Source of the DNA: Talinum fruticosum | Lineage: Eukaryota > Streptophyta > Magnoliopsida > Caryophyllales > Talinaceae | Length of the DNA stretch: 64,000 bases | Assembly: GCA_021018815.1 (NCBI GenBank) | Contig: JAITYX010000002.1 | Coordinates: 13,671,001-13,735,000, forward strand | Direction of reading: 5' to 3' | In this document: piece after piece, positions 34,367 to 45,788 of the stretch | Numbering within the stretch: the stretch's first letter is position 1 | How the letters are laid out: every line of letters begins with the position of its first letter | Translations under genes and position numbers: made by a program | Notes under the pieces: model-generated | What the model saw: only the letters and a program-made list of their open reading frames with translations | Database searches by the model: none | What the model was told of the DNA's origin: nothing

Positions 34367-36061
34367 CTAGAGGTGTCCCTGCTGTATGAGGGAAGCCACA
34401 CAGTCATCAAACATGTCTTCCAAAGGCTTGAACTCGAACCCCAAACTCTCTATCTTTGCGGTGCTAAACTCATAGTATGGCCTGCCTAGCTCCTTGAACC
34501 TGCCAACATATTGACAAGCAGAAAAATTGGTTGAAGATGAAGGTCAAAAAACAGGACAATCAACCTAACCAAACACAAAAAATAGGTGCATGAAATAGCA
34601 TTACTCTTTGGGAATAGGGTAAGAAGGATAACGTGATGCTAGAAATGAGGCAAGTTCATTATTATCAATTACAGCCGAGCTGCAAAGGTATCGGCCACTT
34701 GCTGCTTCATTTTCATAGACTAATATGTGGCATCGAGCCACATCGTCTATGTGAACATAGCCCATCCTGCCATGAAACTCAAATTTCTCTGTGTCTCCTG
34801 TTTGTACATAACATACATTGCATCAATCAGCTTGATGATCAAGAAACTATTAATAGGTGGATTAGCTTAATGATCTTAAGTTCTTAGGGTTAAGAGAATT
34901 AAACAAGTTTAGATTATTACCTTTAAACAATCCGTGGACATCTGATGCAGTGGAGCAAAGATTAGGGGGCAGACTAGGTCCTATTATGAATGCAGGAAGC
35001 ACAGTGACCAAGTCTACATTGTTCTCCTTGCAGAACTCCCATGCTGCCCTCTCTGCCAGTATTTTTGATAGTCCATACCATACCTTTTGCAACAAAAATG
35101 AGTGAATCTCAAGTTCCTTGCATTGAATAAAGCAGGAAAACAGTCTATTTTTCAGAGATAGAAGTACACATTGCTTAACTTGTTTCAAACCCCAGTTCCA
35201 GATAAATCTCATACTCGGGGGCGCTATCATTCTAAAATGTACATAATACCCCCTCCACACACACACACACACACACACACACCTGAAATCTTTTACAGAG
35301 TTCTGTGGAGCTCCAAGCTGACTCATCCAGAGGAACTTGAGGATCAATATCTTCTCTAATTCTAACAGTCGATGAAGATGAAGTAAGCACCACACGTCTC
35401 AGTGATGGATTCCTTTTGCACGATCGTAGCACATTCAATGTTCCTTGAACAGCTGGTTCAACTATTTCAGCCTGTTCAAAACACATTACAAGAAGTGTGC
35501 AACAGCATTTACATTATTCAAGGATCCTTGTTAATCTTCTAGGAAAAAATAATTTAAGCCATACAGTATACCATGGGATCTTGTGCTGTTCCTGCTACCG
35601 GAGATGCAGTGTGGAAGACACCATGGCAACCCTTAATGGCCTCATCAAAGCTGCCTTCCTCCATTAGATCGGCCTTCATTAGCTTCAGCCTCTCTTTTGC
35701 CCCTTCTAGCCTCCATAAGTGCTCCACCTTCTTAGCATCTCCTACAACATTTGTATACACATTGTATACTATGTAAACCATGGATCTAATGCTGTGTAAT
35801 GGGGTCTATTATTCCTATTAAATTTTCCAAATGGATTCAGGTGTATGTGAAGTTCAGGTCTTTTCAATTTCAGGTGGAAGCCCATCAGATTTTCTGTAAA
35901 AATAAACGAAATAAGAGAGTAGATAGGGGAGAACCTGGATCTCTGACAGTTCCGATGACGAAATAACCAGATAAAAGAAGGCGCTTGACCAACCAAGAAG
36001 CTAAGAAGCCAGATGCTCCAGTGACACAAACCTTTCCTTTGAACTTAGCATTTGGGTCCAT
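34367..36061 (-). CDS. TKPR1: Tetraketide alpha-pyrone reductase 1-like (TKPR1/DRL1)
   Basis: NADPH-dependent short-chain reductase of the DFR/CCR-like family. TKPR1 reduces tetraketide alpha-pyrones made by the anther PKSA/PKSB enzymes and is needed for sporopollenin of the pollen wall. Exons on the minus strand, in order: 35935-36061, 35572-35741, 35283-35471, 34921-35083, 34605-34797, 34367-34499. Joined they give 324 residues, close to the family's 326, with every phase consistent. Motifs: Rossmann [15 protein letters not shown], catalytic YGLSK (Tyr and Lys), SSSSTVRI, and the substrate-region [10 protein letters not shown] and RYPS. Exon 3 ends directly at a (GT)n tract whose first GT is the donor. 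An extra copy of the promoter, exon 1 and exon 2 lies upstream. It neighbours AP-1 sigma as in Arabidopsis At4g35410/At4g35420. Confidence 0.93.
35258..35282. repeat. (AC)n microsatellite at the TKPR1 exon 3 donor
   Basis: On the coding strand this is a (GT)n run starting immediately after the last base of exon 3 (...CAG/GTGTGT), so the splice donor is part of the microsatellite. Confidence 0.85.
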
Positions 36062-36392
36062 TTTCCTCTGTTTCTAGCGGTAATGTGCTCTCTCACTCTG
36101 CCCTCCTCATGTTATTAACATGTATATACAGTGTCTCATGCATGATTTCTGGTGTTGGGAAGGTTAAAGGGGAGGGGAGGTGAAGCATGATATGTTTGTG
36201 AAGTACTGTCCTACTCCTACTCCTTAAGGATGTAAGCCAAGTATAGGTAAACGGTGGAATTTGTGTTGGAGATCGTCTTAACTGGGGATGCTTTTTAGTT
36301 GATAGGTCGAATAGCTACAGGAACAACAGTGCCGGAACTGTCTAGACAAGGCAACATGGGGTGGGGATACTTTTTAGTTGACAAGAATATCA
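35563..36392. repeat. Duplicated TKPR1 5' unit, gene-proximal copy
   Basis: About 830 bases that recur apparently without change at 36516-37345, offset by 953 bases. It carries TKPR1 exon 2, intron 1, exon 1, the leader and the promoter. Translated frames from both copies are identical. Confidence 0.9.
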
Positions 36393-36515
36393 TATCTTCT
36401 CTCAAATGAGCAATAGAGAAGATATCGATACTTTTGTTTGACCAAAAAAGTATCCCCACCTTCATGCCGTTTTCGTCTGTTTACTGTTACTTTCTGTGTA
36501 GCCATTCGACCTATT
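36393..36515. repeat. Junction segment: diverged inverted repeat of the unit's end
   Basis: The 123 bases between the two copies. Read in reverse complement they share ataggtcgaatnGctaca, ggtggggatactttttt and atatcttctctattgctcatttgag, in the same order, with the outer end of the duplicated unit (36300-36392 and 37253-37372). The segment therefore lies inverted relative to it. The first 26 bases also form a small hairpin (atatcttctct ... agagaagatat). Confidence 0.7.
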
Positions 36516-37345
36516 ACAGTATACCATGGGATCTTGTGCTGTTCCTGCTACCGGAGATGCAGTGTGGAAGACACCATGGCAACCCTTAATGGCCTCATCA
36601 AAGCTGCCTTCCTCCATTAGATCGGCCTTCATTAGCTTCAGCCTCTCTTTTGCCCCTTCTAGCCTCCATAAGTGCTCCACCTTCTTAGCATCTCCTACAA
36701 CATTTGTATACACATTGTATACTATGTAAACCATGGATCTAATGCTGTGTAATGGGGTCTATTATTCCTATTAAATTTTCCAAATGGATTCAGGTGTATG
36801 TGAAGTTCAGGTCTTTTCAATTTCAGGTGGAAGCCCATCAGATTTTCTGTAAAAATAAACGAAATAAGAGAGTAGATAGGGGAGAACCTGGATCTCTGAC
36901 AGTTCCGATGACGAAATAACCAGATAAAAGAAGGCGCTTGACCAACCAAGAAGCTAAGAAGCCAGATGCTCCAGTGACACAAACCTTTCCTTTGAACTTA
37001 GCATTTGGGTCCATTTTCCTCTGTTTCTAGCGGTAATGTGCTCTCTCACTCTGCCCTCCTCATGTTATTAACATGTATATACAGTGTCTCATGCATGATT
37101 TCTGGTGTTGGGAAGGTTAAAGGGGAGGGGAGGTGAAGCATGATATGTTTGTGAAGTACTGTCCTACTCCTACTCCTTAAGGATGTAAGCCAAGTATAGG
37201 TAAACGGTGGAATTTGTGTTGGAGATCGTCTTAACTGGGGATGCTTTTTAGTTGATAGGTCGAATAGCTACAGGAACAACAGTGCCGGAACTGTCTAGAC
37301 AAGGCAACATGGGGTGGGGATACTTTTTAGTTGACAAGAATATCA
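36516..37345. repeat. Duplicated TKPR1 5' unit, distal copy
   Basis: Second copy of 35563-36392. It holds exon 1 at 36888-37014 and exon 2 at 36525-36694, both on the minus strand. Identity looks complete by eye, indicating a very recent event or an assembly duplicate. Confidence 0.9.
36525..37014 (-). pseudogene. Partial TKPR1 copy (exons 1 and 2 only)
   Basis: Encodes only the Rossmann half: [18 protein letters not shown] to [11 protein letters not shown], with no exons 3-6 of its own. If transcribed from its own promoter it could read through into the proximal gene. Splicing exon 2' to exon 3 would skip the proximal exons and still give a normal protein, because exon 2 has the same phase in both copies. 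Confidence 0.8.
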
Positions 37346-37784
37346 ATATCTTCTCTATTGCTCATTTGAGAAGCAAGCTTCACTTTGATATTCTAGTTGA
37401 ATACTCTTTGCTAGATCGCTTGAATTTTTTTTTAAAAAATCATTCAAAAATATTTTCATTCAACTCTTCATAAAGCGGGCATATTTATAAAGTAGAAAGA
37501 TTATATCATAGCTAATAACGTATAGTAGTGATTTCAGTTATTAGTAAATGTGGCAAATGAATTGTTTGACTTAGGCTAAAGCTAAGTCAAATTTAAATTA
37601 ATATATTTTGGTTCAAACTTGATTTAGATAAGATAATCTTTATTTAAATTAATGTAAGTTTTACTATCAGTTGTCTAAATTCAAATTAAGTTACATTTAT
37701 ATTTATATGTTATATCTTAACAAGTGTCAATATGAGTGTCTCTTTGACTATTCACTTCTTGCAGTAATAAGTTTGAGAAAAAGT

Positions 37785-37819
37785 GACCACTTTTAGCGCA
37801 ATGGATAAGCATTCGAAGC
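37785..37819 (+). pseudogene. tRNA-Arg 5' fragment
   Basis: The stretch gaccacttttagcgcaatgg followed by ataagcattcgaagc resembles the acceptor, D-arm and anticodon-arm start of plant tRNA-Arg (TCG). The rest of the tRNA is missing, so it is a relic or the head of a SINE. Confidence 0.4.
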
Positions 37820-38218
37820 AAAATATCACCCACCATTACAAGTTACAGTAATTTTGCTGGGTGCCTTGACCTTTTCTGTCCTAATTTTTAATATATCTTT
37901 CAGGGCTTAGGTTTTCTCCCCGGCTTTATACAGGCGTTCTTTCTCTCCTAAGCCCTGCTCATGAGCCCCCTCACTCTTGTCTCCTCCTCAGGGCAACTCA
38001 CTCCATTGCCGAGGTCTTTCTTCTTCTCGACCTCCTGCTCTGCATATCTGTACACTTACCGAGGTCTTTCTGCAATCCCTCTCTTCTCTCTTTGCCTCTT
38101 GGATATTTACGTTGGGATAACCGGGTTATCTGATCCTGTCCTTCAGAAAAAAAGTTGCTTAAAGAAAAGGAAACGTGATATATTTTGGTTGACCCCAGCC
38201 AATTTTGAGAACATTTGT

Positions 38219-38300
38219 GTAGCATAGTGGTGAGGTGAGGTGAGGGTCTGGCGCTCCAAGTTTTTGAATCATTCAGCTAGTAATCTTGTGTTCGAATCCT
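38219..38300 (+). mobile_element. SINE-like tRNA-derived segment
   Basis: An A-box-like motif (gtagcatagtggtgagg at 38219) is followed about 60 bases later by a B-box-like gttcgaatcc at 38290-38299, the pol III promoter arrangement of tRNA-derived SINEs. The boundaries are not defined. Confidence 0.35.
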
Positions 38301-38750
38301 TCAGCGCGCAAACTGTTTGTGTTTTTTGCTGCGTTTTAATTGACCTCCAGTCCACTTTTTTTTTTTGATGGGACCCCCACTCCAGCTTTTTATGCTACTC
38401 TATCTCCCAAACCCTAGACCCTCTTCTCCCGTCTCCTTCCCAGTCGCCCACTGCACTCGAGCGCCGCCTAGACCACCGCCGGCCCGGTGCCCGCCAGTCA
38501 ACGTCACCCTCTCTCCCTTGACAACTTGGTATGTAATGCAATTTCCTTCTCTTCTTCTTAGTTCTTTGGATTTTGAGTAATTATTTGGATTTTGAGTTTT
38601 TGAATGAATTTTGTAGCCAGTCTCCCTCCGCATCTGCCTCGCCATCTCTCCTCCCTTGACCGCCGGCGCCGGTCTGTGAGGTTCACCAACGCCTGCCTGC
38701 TGCCACCCCCTCCCGGCAGTGCCTGCCGTCCACAGTCACAGAACAGAGAA

Positions 38751-41108
38751 ATGGATGTTACAGTTCCATTCGATGATGGGTTCCCAGCGGTTAAGCTATT
38801 CAGCCAGGGCTACTCACATACCTATGATGATGTCATATTTCTCCCTCATTACATTGACTTCCCTACTGACTCAGTTCAGCTTAATACCAAGCTTACAAAG
38901 AACATTTCTCTCTCCATCCCCTGTGTCTCCTCCCCCATGGACACTGTCACTGAGTCTTACATGGCAGTTGCCATGGCCTCCCTTGGGGGTATTGGTATTA
39001 TCCACTCCAATAATACTGCCTCTGAGCAGTTCTCTATCCTTCAATCTGCCAAGTCTCGCCGCATACCTTTTGTTTCTGACTTTGAGATCAAGTCCCCAGC
39101 GGATGTTATTGAGTCAGAGTCCCATTTTGGTTCTTCCAGTGTAGTTTTGGTTACAGAATCTGGAACCCGGAAATCGAGGGTTTTGGGATATGTGCTGAAG
39201 TCTGATTGGGTGAACCTAAAGAATAAGGAGGGCAGGGTTTGTGATTACGTGACGAAATTGGACTTTTCAGTGCCGTACAGCTATGATTTGGATCAAATCG
39301 CAGGATTTTTGAGTGAGAAGAAGGTTAAATTAGTGCCGACGGTGAGGGGGAGTGATTGTGAAGTGGTGGATTTGGTGACTATGGAGGATATAGAGAGGAT
39401 TGGTGAATTTCCAAAGAGGGGTTGCCATCACTGGGGCCTAATGGAGAGTTTTTGGTAGGTGCTGCCATAGGGACCAGAGAATCAGACAAGGAAAGGTTAG
39501 AATATTTGGTGAAGGGTGGGGCTGATGTAGTGGTGTTGGATAGCTCTCAAGGGAATTCAGTTTATCAGCTGGATATGATTAAGTACATCAAGAAGACATA
39601 CCCAACATTGGATGTGATTGGGGGAAATGTGGTAACTATGTACCAAGCCCAGAACTTGATTCACGCAGGAGTTGATGGGTTGAGGGTTGGCATGGGATCT
39701 GGCTCAATCTGTACTACACAAGAGGTTTGTGCTGTGGGCCGAGGGCAGGTAATCTCTTGTTTCATTAAGATTAAGAGCCTAAGACATAGTCAATTGTTCT
39801 TGCTGGTGACTGATTTTTAAGCGTTAAATCTTTTACTTAGTCATGTTTTCCGGTTATTATCAACTTCTCTGCAAATAAGACTAGAAAAATTTGTTAGAAG
39901 CGCACTTAAAATATTAAGTTTAAATCATCGATAGGTAAGCTCTTAGCATTCACCAGTTTTGCACTGTACACATCAGCTTTTGGGCCCATTTACACTTTAG
40001 TGCGCTGTACACATTTCAAATGAAGCCCACGAGGCACTGAGTTATTAAATAATTTAATGAGTATGATCGCTTCTGTGGCACCACTTTATAAGATCTTGAA
40101 ACGTGGTTCCAAGACACCTAGAAATTGGCATTATACTGTTTAAAATATTCTTAGGATATCCTAGAACATTTTAAGGCCTGTGTAGGGGCATAATTCATAG
40201 AAATTGTGATGTTCAAAAGTGTTCTGTTTGGATGTTTAGGCAACTGCTGTCTACAAAGTTTCATCTATAGCTTCACAAAGTGGTGTCCCTGTCATTGCGG
40301 ATGGGGGTATATCAAATTCCGGACACATTGTGAAGGCCCTGGCGCTTGGGGCATCAACTGTGATGATGGGTAGCTTTCTGGCTGGTAGTACTGAAGCACC
40401 TGGTGCTTATGAATACCAGGTATGACTTATTGCCCCCTCATACTTGCTACTTAGCTCATAGTTCTGACTCATGTAGTCATGCCCTCCCCTCCCCATCTTT
40501 TCCCCTCACTGATTTCTTTGAGTTCTCTCAATTTATCTAAATTCAACTCTTTTTTTCACCTACTGAATTTTTAAGAGTTCCAGTGACCGAAAGTATTTTT
40601 TATTTCATTCTGTGATGTAAATGTAAATGACTGTTGCATTGCGTTATCTGACATGTTACTCTGGAGTAGAATGGCCGCCGTGTTAAGAAGTACAGAGGCA
40701 TGGGATCTCTGGAAGCAATGACAAAGGGCAGTGACCAGCGATATCTCGGGGACAAGTCCAAGCTGAAAATTGCACAAGGCGTTGTTGGAGCCGTGGCAGA
40801 CAAAGGTTCAGTCCTGAAGTTTGTGCCTTACACAATGCATGCAGTGAAACAAGGGTTTCAAGATCTTGGGGCCTCTTCAATTGCTGCTGCCCAAAATTTG
40901 TTGAGATCAAGTGTATTGAGGCTAGAGGTATGAGCCTGCGTTACCTGATAACAAGTACATCCTTTTTTTTCCCTTCTAATTTCTGGCGGAATAGGCAAAG
41001 AATCCAAGACAATTGAATCGTGCTCTTTTGGTGCAGGTTCGGACTGGTGCTGCGCAGGTTGAAGGTGGCATTCACGGATTGGTCTCTTATGAGAAAAAGT
41101 CTTTCTAA
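38751..41108 (+). CDS. IMPDH: Inosine-5'-monophosphate dehydrogenase, one frameshift
   Basis: Cytosolic enzyme oxidising IMP to XMP with NAD, the committed step of guanine nucleotide synthesis. Exons: 38751-39748, 40240-40419, 40670-40927, 41037-41108. The start [11 protein letters not shown] matches the family start; the frame is also open upstream but only across the leader. Seen: [14 protein letters not shown], the CBS-containing insert (about residues 105-220), [15 protein letters not shown], catalytic loop [11 protein letters not shown] with the active-site Cys, [22 protein letters not shown], the MGSLEAM flap, and C-terminal [15 protein letters not shown]. One base is missing at the G run 39418-39421, between PK and [13 protein letters not shown]. 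Adding it makes exon 1 999 bases and the protein 502 residues, the usual length. This is an essential housekeeping gene, so assembly error is likely. Confidence 0.93.
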
Positions 41109-42587
41109 TGCACGCACAAGTGATAACAGATGACATGACATTGGATTTTGCTGGGCATTTTTGTTTACTATTAGGTGGCCCCTTTTGCTGAAACTGAGAG
41201 TAATAGAATGGGGAATCAATTCACATATTCTCGGATTTCCCCTTGTCTTTTCGTATCTTGCGTATTTCAAAAAATGTATTGATGAGATGCCCGGAAAGTC
41301 CAACAGCATAAATTGCATCCAGAATGACTTTGTTTACTCCCTTTCATGGGTCTACCATGACGTTGCAGCCTTGATGAGAAAACTAACCAAGGCTGCCAAC
41401 CTGAAGCTGAGAATTCAAGAGTGAAGAAGTTTTGATAGACAATTTTAACTCGAATCTCCCAAGTTCCGCTCACAATGTCCCTAACTAACTACCATGACTT
41501 TAAAGCTCTATGAGCAGATTTCAGGTAGCTGTTGGAGAGGGTTCCTCCAATGGACTTTAGGCTTTTAGAGCCCAGTATATTATTACTCGGCTTGTAAGAA
41601 TAAAAGCTCCCCTCCATAGAGTACTGGGGATGTAACCACTGACTGAATAACGGTTTTGTGAGAATGAAGGCAAAATTATTTATGCTCGGGCTTTCATCAG
41701 TCAGTACACCAGGCAAATGAAAATCATCCAGGAATACTAACTCCAAGCTCAAAGTACGGAATTGTTGGGGGCCGGGGGATCATATGGGCCTTGAGTAGAC
41801 CAATGCACCAGCCGCTTTTCTGGTTGACACCTTTCGCTTTGAGTAAGGTGGCCAGAGTTTTAGATGGTTTTGGGAGGGAAAAAAAAAGTTCGGTAAATTA
41901 GCATTTTAAACTGAAGTTGGGGGCGGGCCGGAGATCATATCGCCTCTCGCGTAGGGTGTAATTGAGCCGAGCCTGCTCGCATGAAAGCTTGCTAAGCCGA
42001 GCTCGCAGCAAGCTCGAGTCGAGCCGTGCTAAGTCCGGATACTTATCGGAGCCGAGCTTGGGCTTGCAATTTTGGAGCTCGTAAGCTCGCCAAGCCTTCA
42101 CAAGTCAATTACAAACGAGCTGAAAGAACGAACGAGCCGAGCAAACAAGCTGAACGAGCCAAGCAAACAAACCTTAAGTAAGTTCAAATTTATGTTTTTA
42201 TAATGAATATATAAAGTGTGACTTTAAATCTAAAAGACAAAAATTTTAAAGAAGCATAGTGAACAAAAAAGACAAGGACGAGCGGAGCTTAAATTTGAAT
42301 CTTGATGAGTCGAGTTTAGGCTTGAGCTTGGCAAGAGCTGGAGCTTGATTTTGTCGATCTGGACAAGCTATGAGCCGAGCTCCGAGCCTAACGGCTTGAA
42401 TACATAGCTACCCTCACGTATAAAATAAATTTAATACAGGGAAGGGGGGCTCCGGAGAAGAGAAGGGAGAAGGAAGAACAGGACTAAAAAATAACCTCTT
42501 TTAGTTACTTTTTTTGAAATGCGTTATATCCTTCCTCGAAGCACTGAAATATACACACAAACATTCGACCCATTAATTTAATCAGCA
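41109..42587. other. Intergenic region with a GAGCC/AAGCTCG-rich repeat
   Basis: IMPDH 3' flank, then from about 41930 to 42420 a repeat of gagccgagc and agctcg words, then AT-rich sequence and the PLC-like leader. No gene seen. Confidence 0.4.
41930..42420. repeat. Degenerate GAGCCGAGC/AAGCTCG-rich repeat
   Basis: Words such as gagccgagc, aagctcg, gagtcgag and gagccaag recur on both strands over about 500 bases. This low-complexity palindromic vocabulary is common in plant transposon-derived DNA. The element class is not determined. Confidence 0.5.
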
Positions 42588-45500
42588 ATGGAGGTAAATA
42601 TCCTTCTCTCTCTTTCTCTCTCTTTCCGTCTGTTCCGCTCTGAAAATGCCGCTTAAACTTGCAGAAAACAAAAGCACTTTCAAGTATGCTCCTAACTGTA
42701 ATCGCCTTCATCCTCCTCTTCAACTTGGCCTCGGGTCTCCAGGTGTCTCTCAGTCTCAGCGCTATTCCTAAAATTTTCGACTGCTCTCTGTTTTCTTCTT
42801 CTTCGTTTGATTGACTTGTCTGATCGATCTCACATCGCAGAAGCTCGGAGGAACATGCTTGATTGATCGGAATTGCGATGGCGGCCTTCACTGTGAGACT
42901 TGCTTGGCTAACGGCAATGTACGCCCTCGCTGTACTCGAATTCAGCCTCTCAGTCCTCTCTCCAAGGTCCCCCTCTCTGTTCATTTTAATTTCTGGAAAT
43001 TCCGTTGAAGTTTCTGCTAATTTTGTTTTGGTTGAATGTTGATTTTAGACGAAAAAACTGCCTTTCAATAAGTACTCGTGGTTAACGACTCACAACTCGT
43101 TCGCCAGGCTTGGACAGACGTCCGCGACTGGCTCCGTCATTCTCTCTCCTACCAATCAGCAGGATTCCATCTCCTCTCAGCTTAATGTGAGTCGCTGCTT
43201 GATTTTTGCATACCGCTTTAGTGTTAGAAATTTGAAAGCCTGTTATGTGGGATCGTGATATTTGCCTTTTGCTGCTTTAGTGCTTCACTACTCATTTCAA
43301 GGCACAACTGTTGATCCCGTATGCCACGACGAGCCCACTTTTGACTGTTGAACTTGAATGCTGGGCTGCATTTCTTTCAAATTCAACTGCAAATGTGCAT
43401 TTTCTTTCAAATGCCTTTGAAAATGTAGATTTTGTTTCCATTTACGCCTGTAAATGATCTGATTTGTGATGAGTTATCGTCAATAATGGCTGGCAAGTGG
43501 TTGCCTAGTGCTTGCTCCTTTTCCGTAATAACTTGCTGGGTTATTTCATTAGAGGTGTGTTATCATGTTTTGGAGATATATTGGATTGGAAGAAAAGACT
43601 GATACCAAATGCTAGCATATTAAGAAAAGGTTTCAATTACACCCCGTGCAATATTTTATGGGAGTTGATTGCGGTGTCTTATGCCGAAGTAGGTTTGAAT
43701 AATGACTAAAAGTCCATAGTGCCATTCATGTGTGAATACACTGATGAAGTGCAAAAAGGGACGGCTCAGTATGGGTCAATGGTAATGGACTGTAATAAAA
43801 CATGCTCTTAGCAGAGTGCTTAGCTCATGCTACCTTTCGGCACATGCTTTTTGTATGAAGGAGGTTTCTGCTACCTAAATTATTCATGACTTTTTAGAGA
43901 TGAATGTCATGCTTGACATTATAGCACAAACATCATGCTTAGTAACTTTATGGAGTACTGTTTTTAAGTCTTACTTATGTTGGTGAAACACTAATAAACT
44001 ACTTTGTATTATTAAACTTTGATAGGGTAGTCTTATGGATTAACGGTAGACATTATGTTTACAATTGAGTTTCAAATTAACTTTAAATTTAGCTCTATCG
44101 AACTAGCGAAGGAATGATTTAAAACATAAATTGAAATATCTCTAGATCTGCGCTTCCAACATTTCAATCAGCTGGAGAATTTTGGTTCGATGCCATCTAA
44201 TACTGATAAAAATAAAATTTTTATAAAAAAACTGATATCATGATCATTCCTTATTCAATTGTGAAAAATTATTAGTTGCAATTCTCCTGAAATGAAATGT
44301 ATTAATCTTTAATAATTATCTGGTAGCTCTGTACATGTACCAAAATTGAGTTTTCTCCCTCGATGCAGCCAAATTGTGCTTTCATGTATTCATAAAATGA
44401 TCTACCTAGCCCCTTACTCTCCGCCTTAACCCCCACCTCCGACCTACCCGCTCCCCCTTCTGGCCCTGAACATCCTCTTCTTTTCTTGGGGGCTGGGGGA
44501 GGAGGGGCTATAATGCAGTGATTTAGTTTTGCGGTTTCACGTATGATGACTGCCATTCTCCTTTGCAGAATGGTGTGAGAGGGTTAATGCTTGATATGTA
44601 TGACTTTGAGAATGATGTCTGGCTATGTCACTCCTTCGGTGGAACATGTTACAACTATACAGCATTTGTAAGTATCTGTTGATGATTGCAGTTAATTTGT
44701 TATAAACCTTTCAGCATATGTGGTATTGGTCCTCATTTCTGTGTTCATTGCACTTTGCTTCCAAACTCTCCCTTTTTCTTTTGTCTCAAGAGATGGAAAT
44801 TAATCTCATCTAAGTTGCAGTTAGTATGTGACAGAGACTGAGTCATTATGTTTTAGTTATATTCTTTGAACTGAGAGACAAAAAGAAGGAACTTATCTAA
44901 GGTTTTTTTAATAATTGATTAGCAACCTGCTGTCGAAGTTCTGAATGAGATTCGAAGTTTCCTTGAGGCAAATCCATCTGAGATCATCACTATCTTCATT
45001 GAAGACTATGTTAGAGCACCGAAGGGTCTGACAAGGGTTTTCAGTGCTGCTGGCCTCAGAAAGTTCTGGTTTCCTGTGTCTCGAATGCCAAAAAGTGGAG
45101 GAGATTGGCCCACAGTTGATGACATGATTCATAAAAATCAGCGACTGGTGGTGTTTACTTCAAAAGCATATAAAGAGGCTGCTGAAGGAATTGCCTATGA
45201 ATGGAGATATGTAGTAGAAAATCAATGTGAGTATACATCCTCATGTGCATGCTCGTACAAATGAGTATCTCTTACAAAAGCTAGATCTGTTTCCACTTAA
45301 ATTAATGGAATAAGTTTTCAGATGGCAACGGTGGAATGACGGCTGATTCATGTCCAAACCGTGCTGAATCACCTACTATGAATGCAAGTACGAGGTCCCT
45401 GGTATTAGTCAATTATTTTCCAGATGCTCCAGATATAGTCACGGCATGCAAGCACAATTCAGCTCCACTAATCAGCATGCTTAGCACCTGTTACCATGCA

Positions 45501-45788
45501 GCAGGGAACAGATGGGCTAATTTTGTAGCGGTTGATTTTTACAAGGTACCAAATTAATGATAAGTAAAATGCTTATGGAAACTGCCTTAGCTTTAGACTT
45601 TAGCACGTCAAGTCTATTTGAGACTCACTCACCAAGGGTCTATTTTTTCATGAATGCTGAAGAGAAGTGATGGAGGCGGAGCTCCCGAGGCTGTAGATGA
45701 GGCAAATGGCCATCTAGTCTGTGGCTCTGGTAACATTGCGGAATGCACGGTTAGTAAACGCTTCTCTGCTCTTGGCTGTATGTTATGA
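42588..45788 (+). CDS. PLC-like phosphodiesterase X-domain protein
   Basis: Secreted or wall-associated PI-PLC X-domain-containing protein of the plant PLC-like family; the physiological substrate is unclear. Exons: 42588-42593 (ATG GAG), 42665-42742, 42841-42966, 43049-43186, 44569-44667, 44923-45226, 45322-45545, then from 45663. Phases agree. The start [17 protein letters not shown] gives a signal peptide, then a Cys-rich part ([16 protein letters not shown]). The X domain follows with His in WLTTHNSFA and [14 protein letters not shown], then [17 protein letters not shown], and [14 protein letters not shown]. The last exon is uncertain: read straight through it stops at 45786-45788 (about 366 residues), while family members usually have a longer tail near 400 or more. 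A donor-like gttagt at about 45750 may instead splice to an unresolved exon near 46000-46160. It corresponds to the At1g49740 type. Confidence 0.83.

Larger units (their letters stand above)
37346..38750. other. Intergenic region and IMPDH leader
   Basis: Contains a tRNA-Arg relic (37785-37819), a SINE-like segment (38219-38300) and the IMPDH 5' UTR. A 5' UTR intron of IMPDH is likely at 38529-38616 (gtatgt to ttttgtag). Otherwise AT-rich with nothing recognised. Confidence 0.45.

Noticed and set aside
34633..35395. Plus-strand frames and the 177-codon minus frame as separate genes
   Set aside because: The minus frame is TKPR1 exon 4 read into its flanking introns; the plus frames are shadows of exons 5 and 6.
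37961..38227. 88-codon ORF MSPLTLVSSSG upstream of IMPDH
   Set aside because: No family match; low-complexity Ser/Leu-rich, overlapping a SINE-like region and the leader area.
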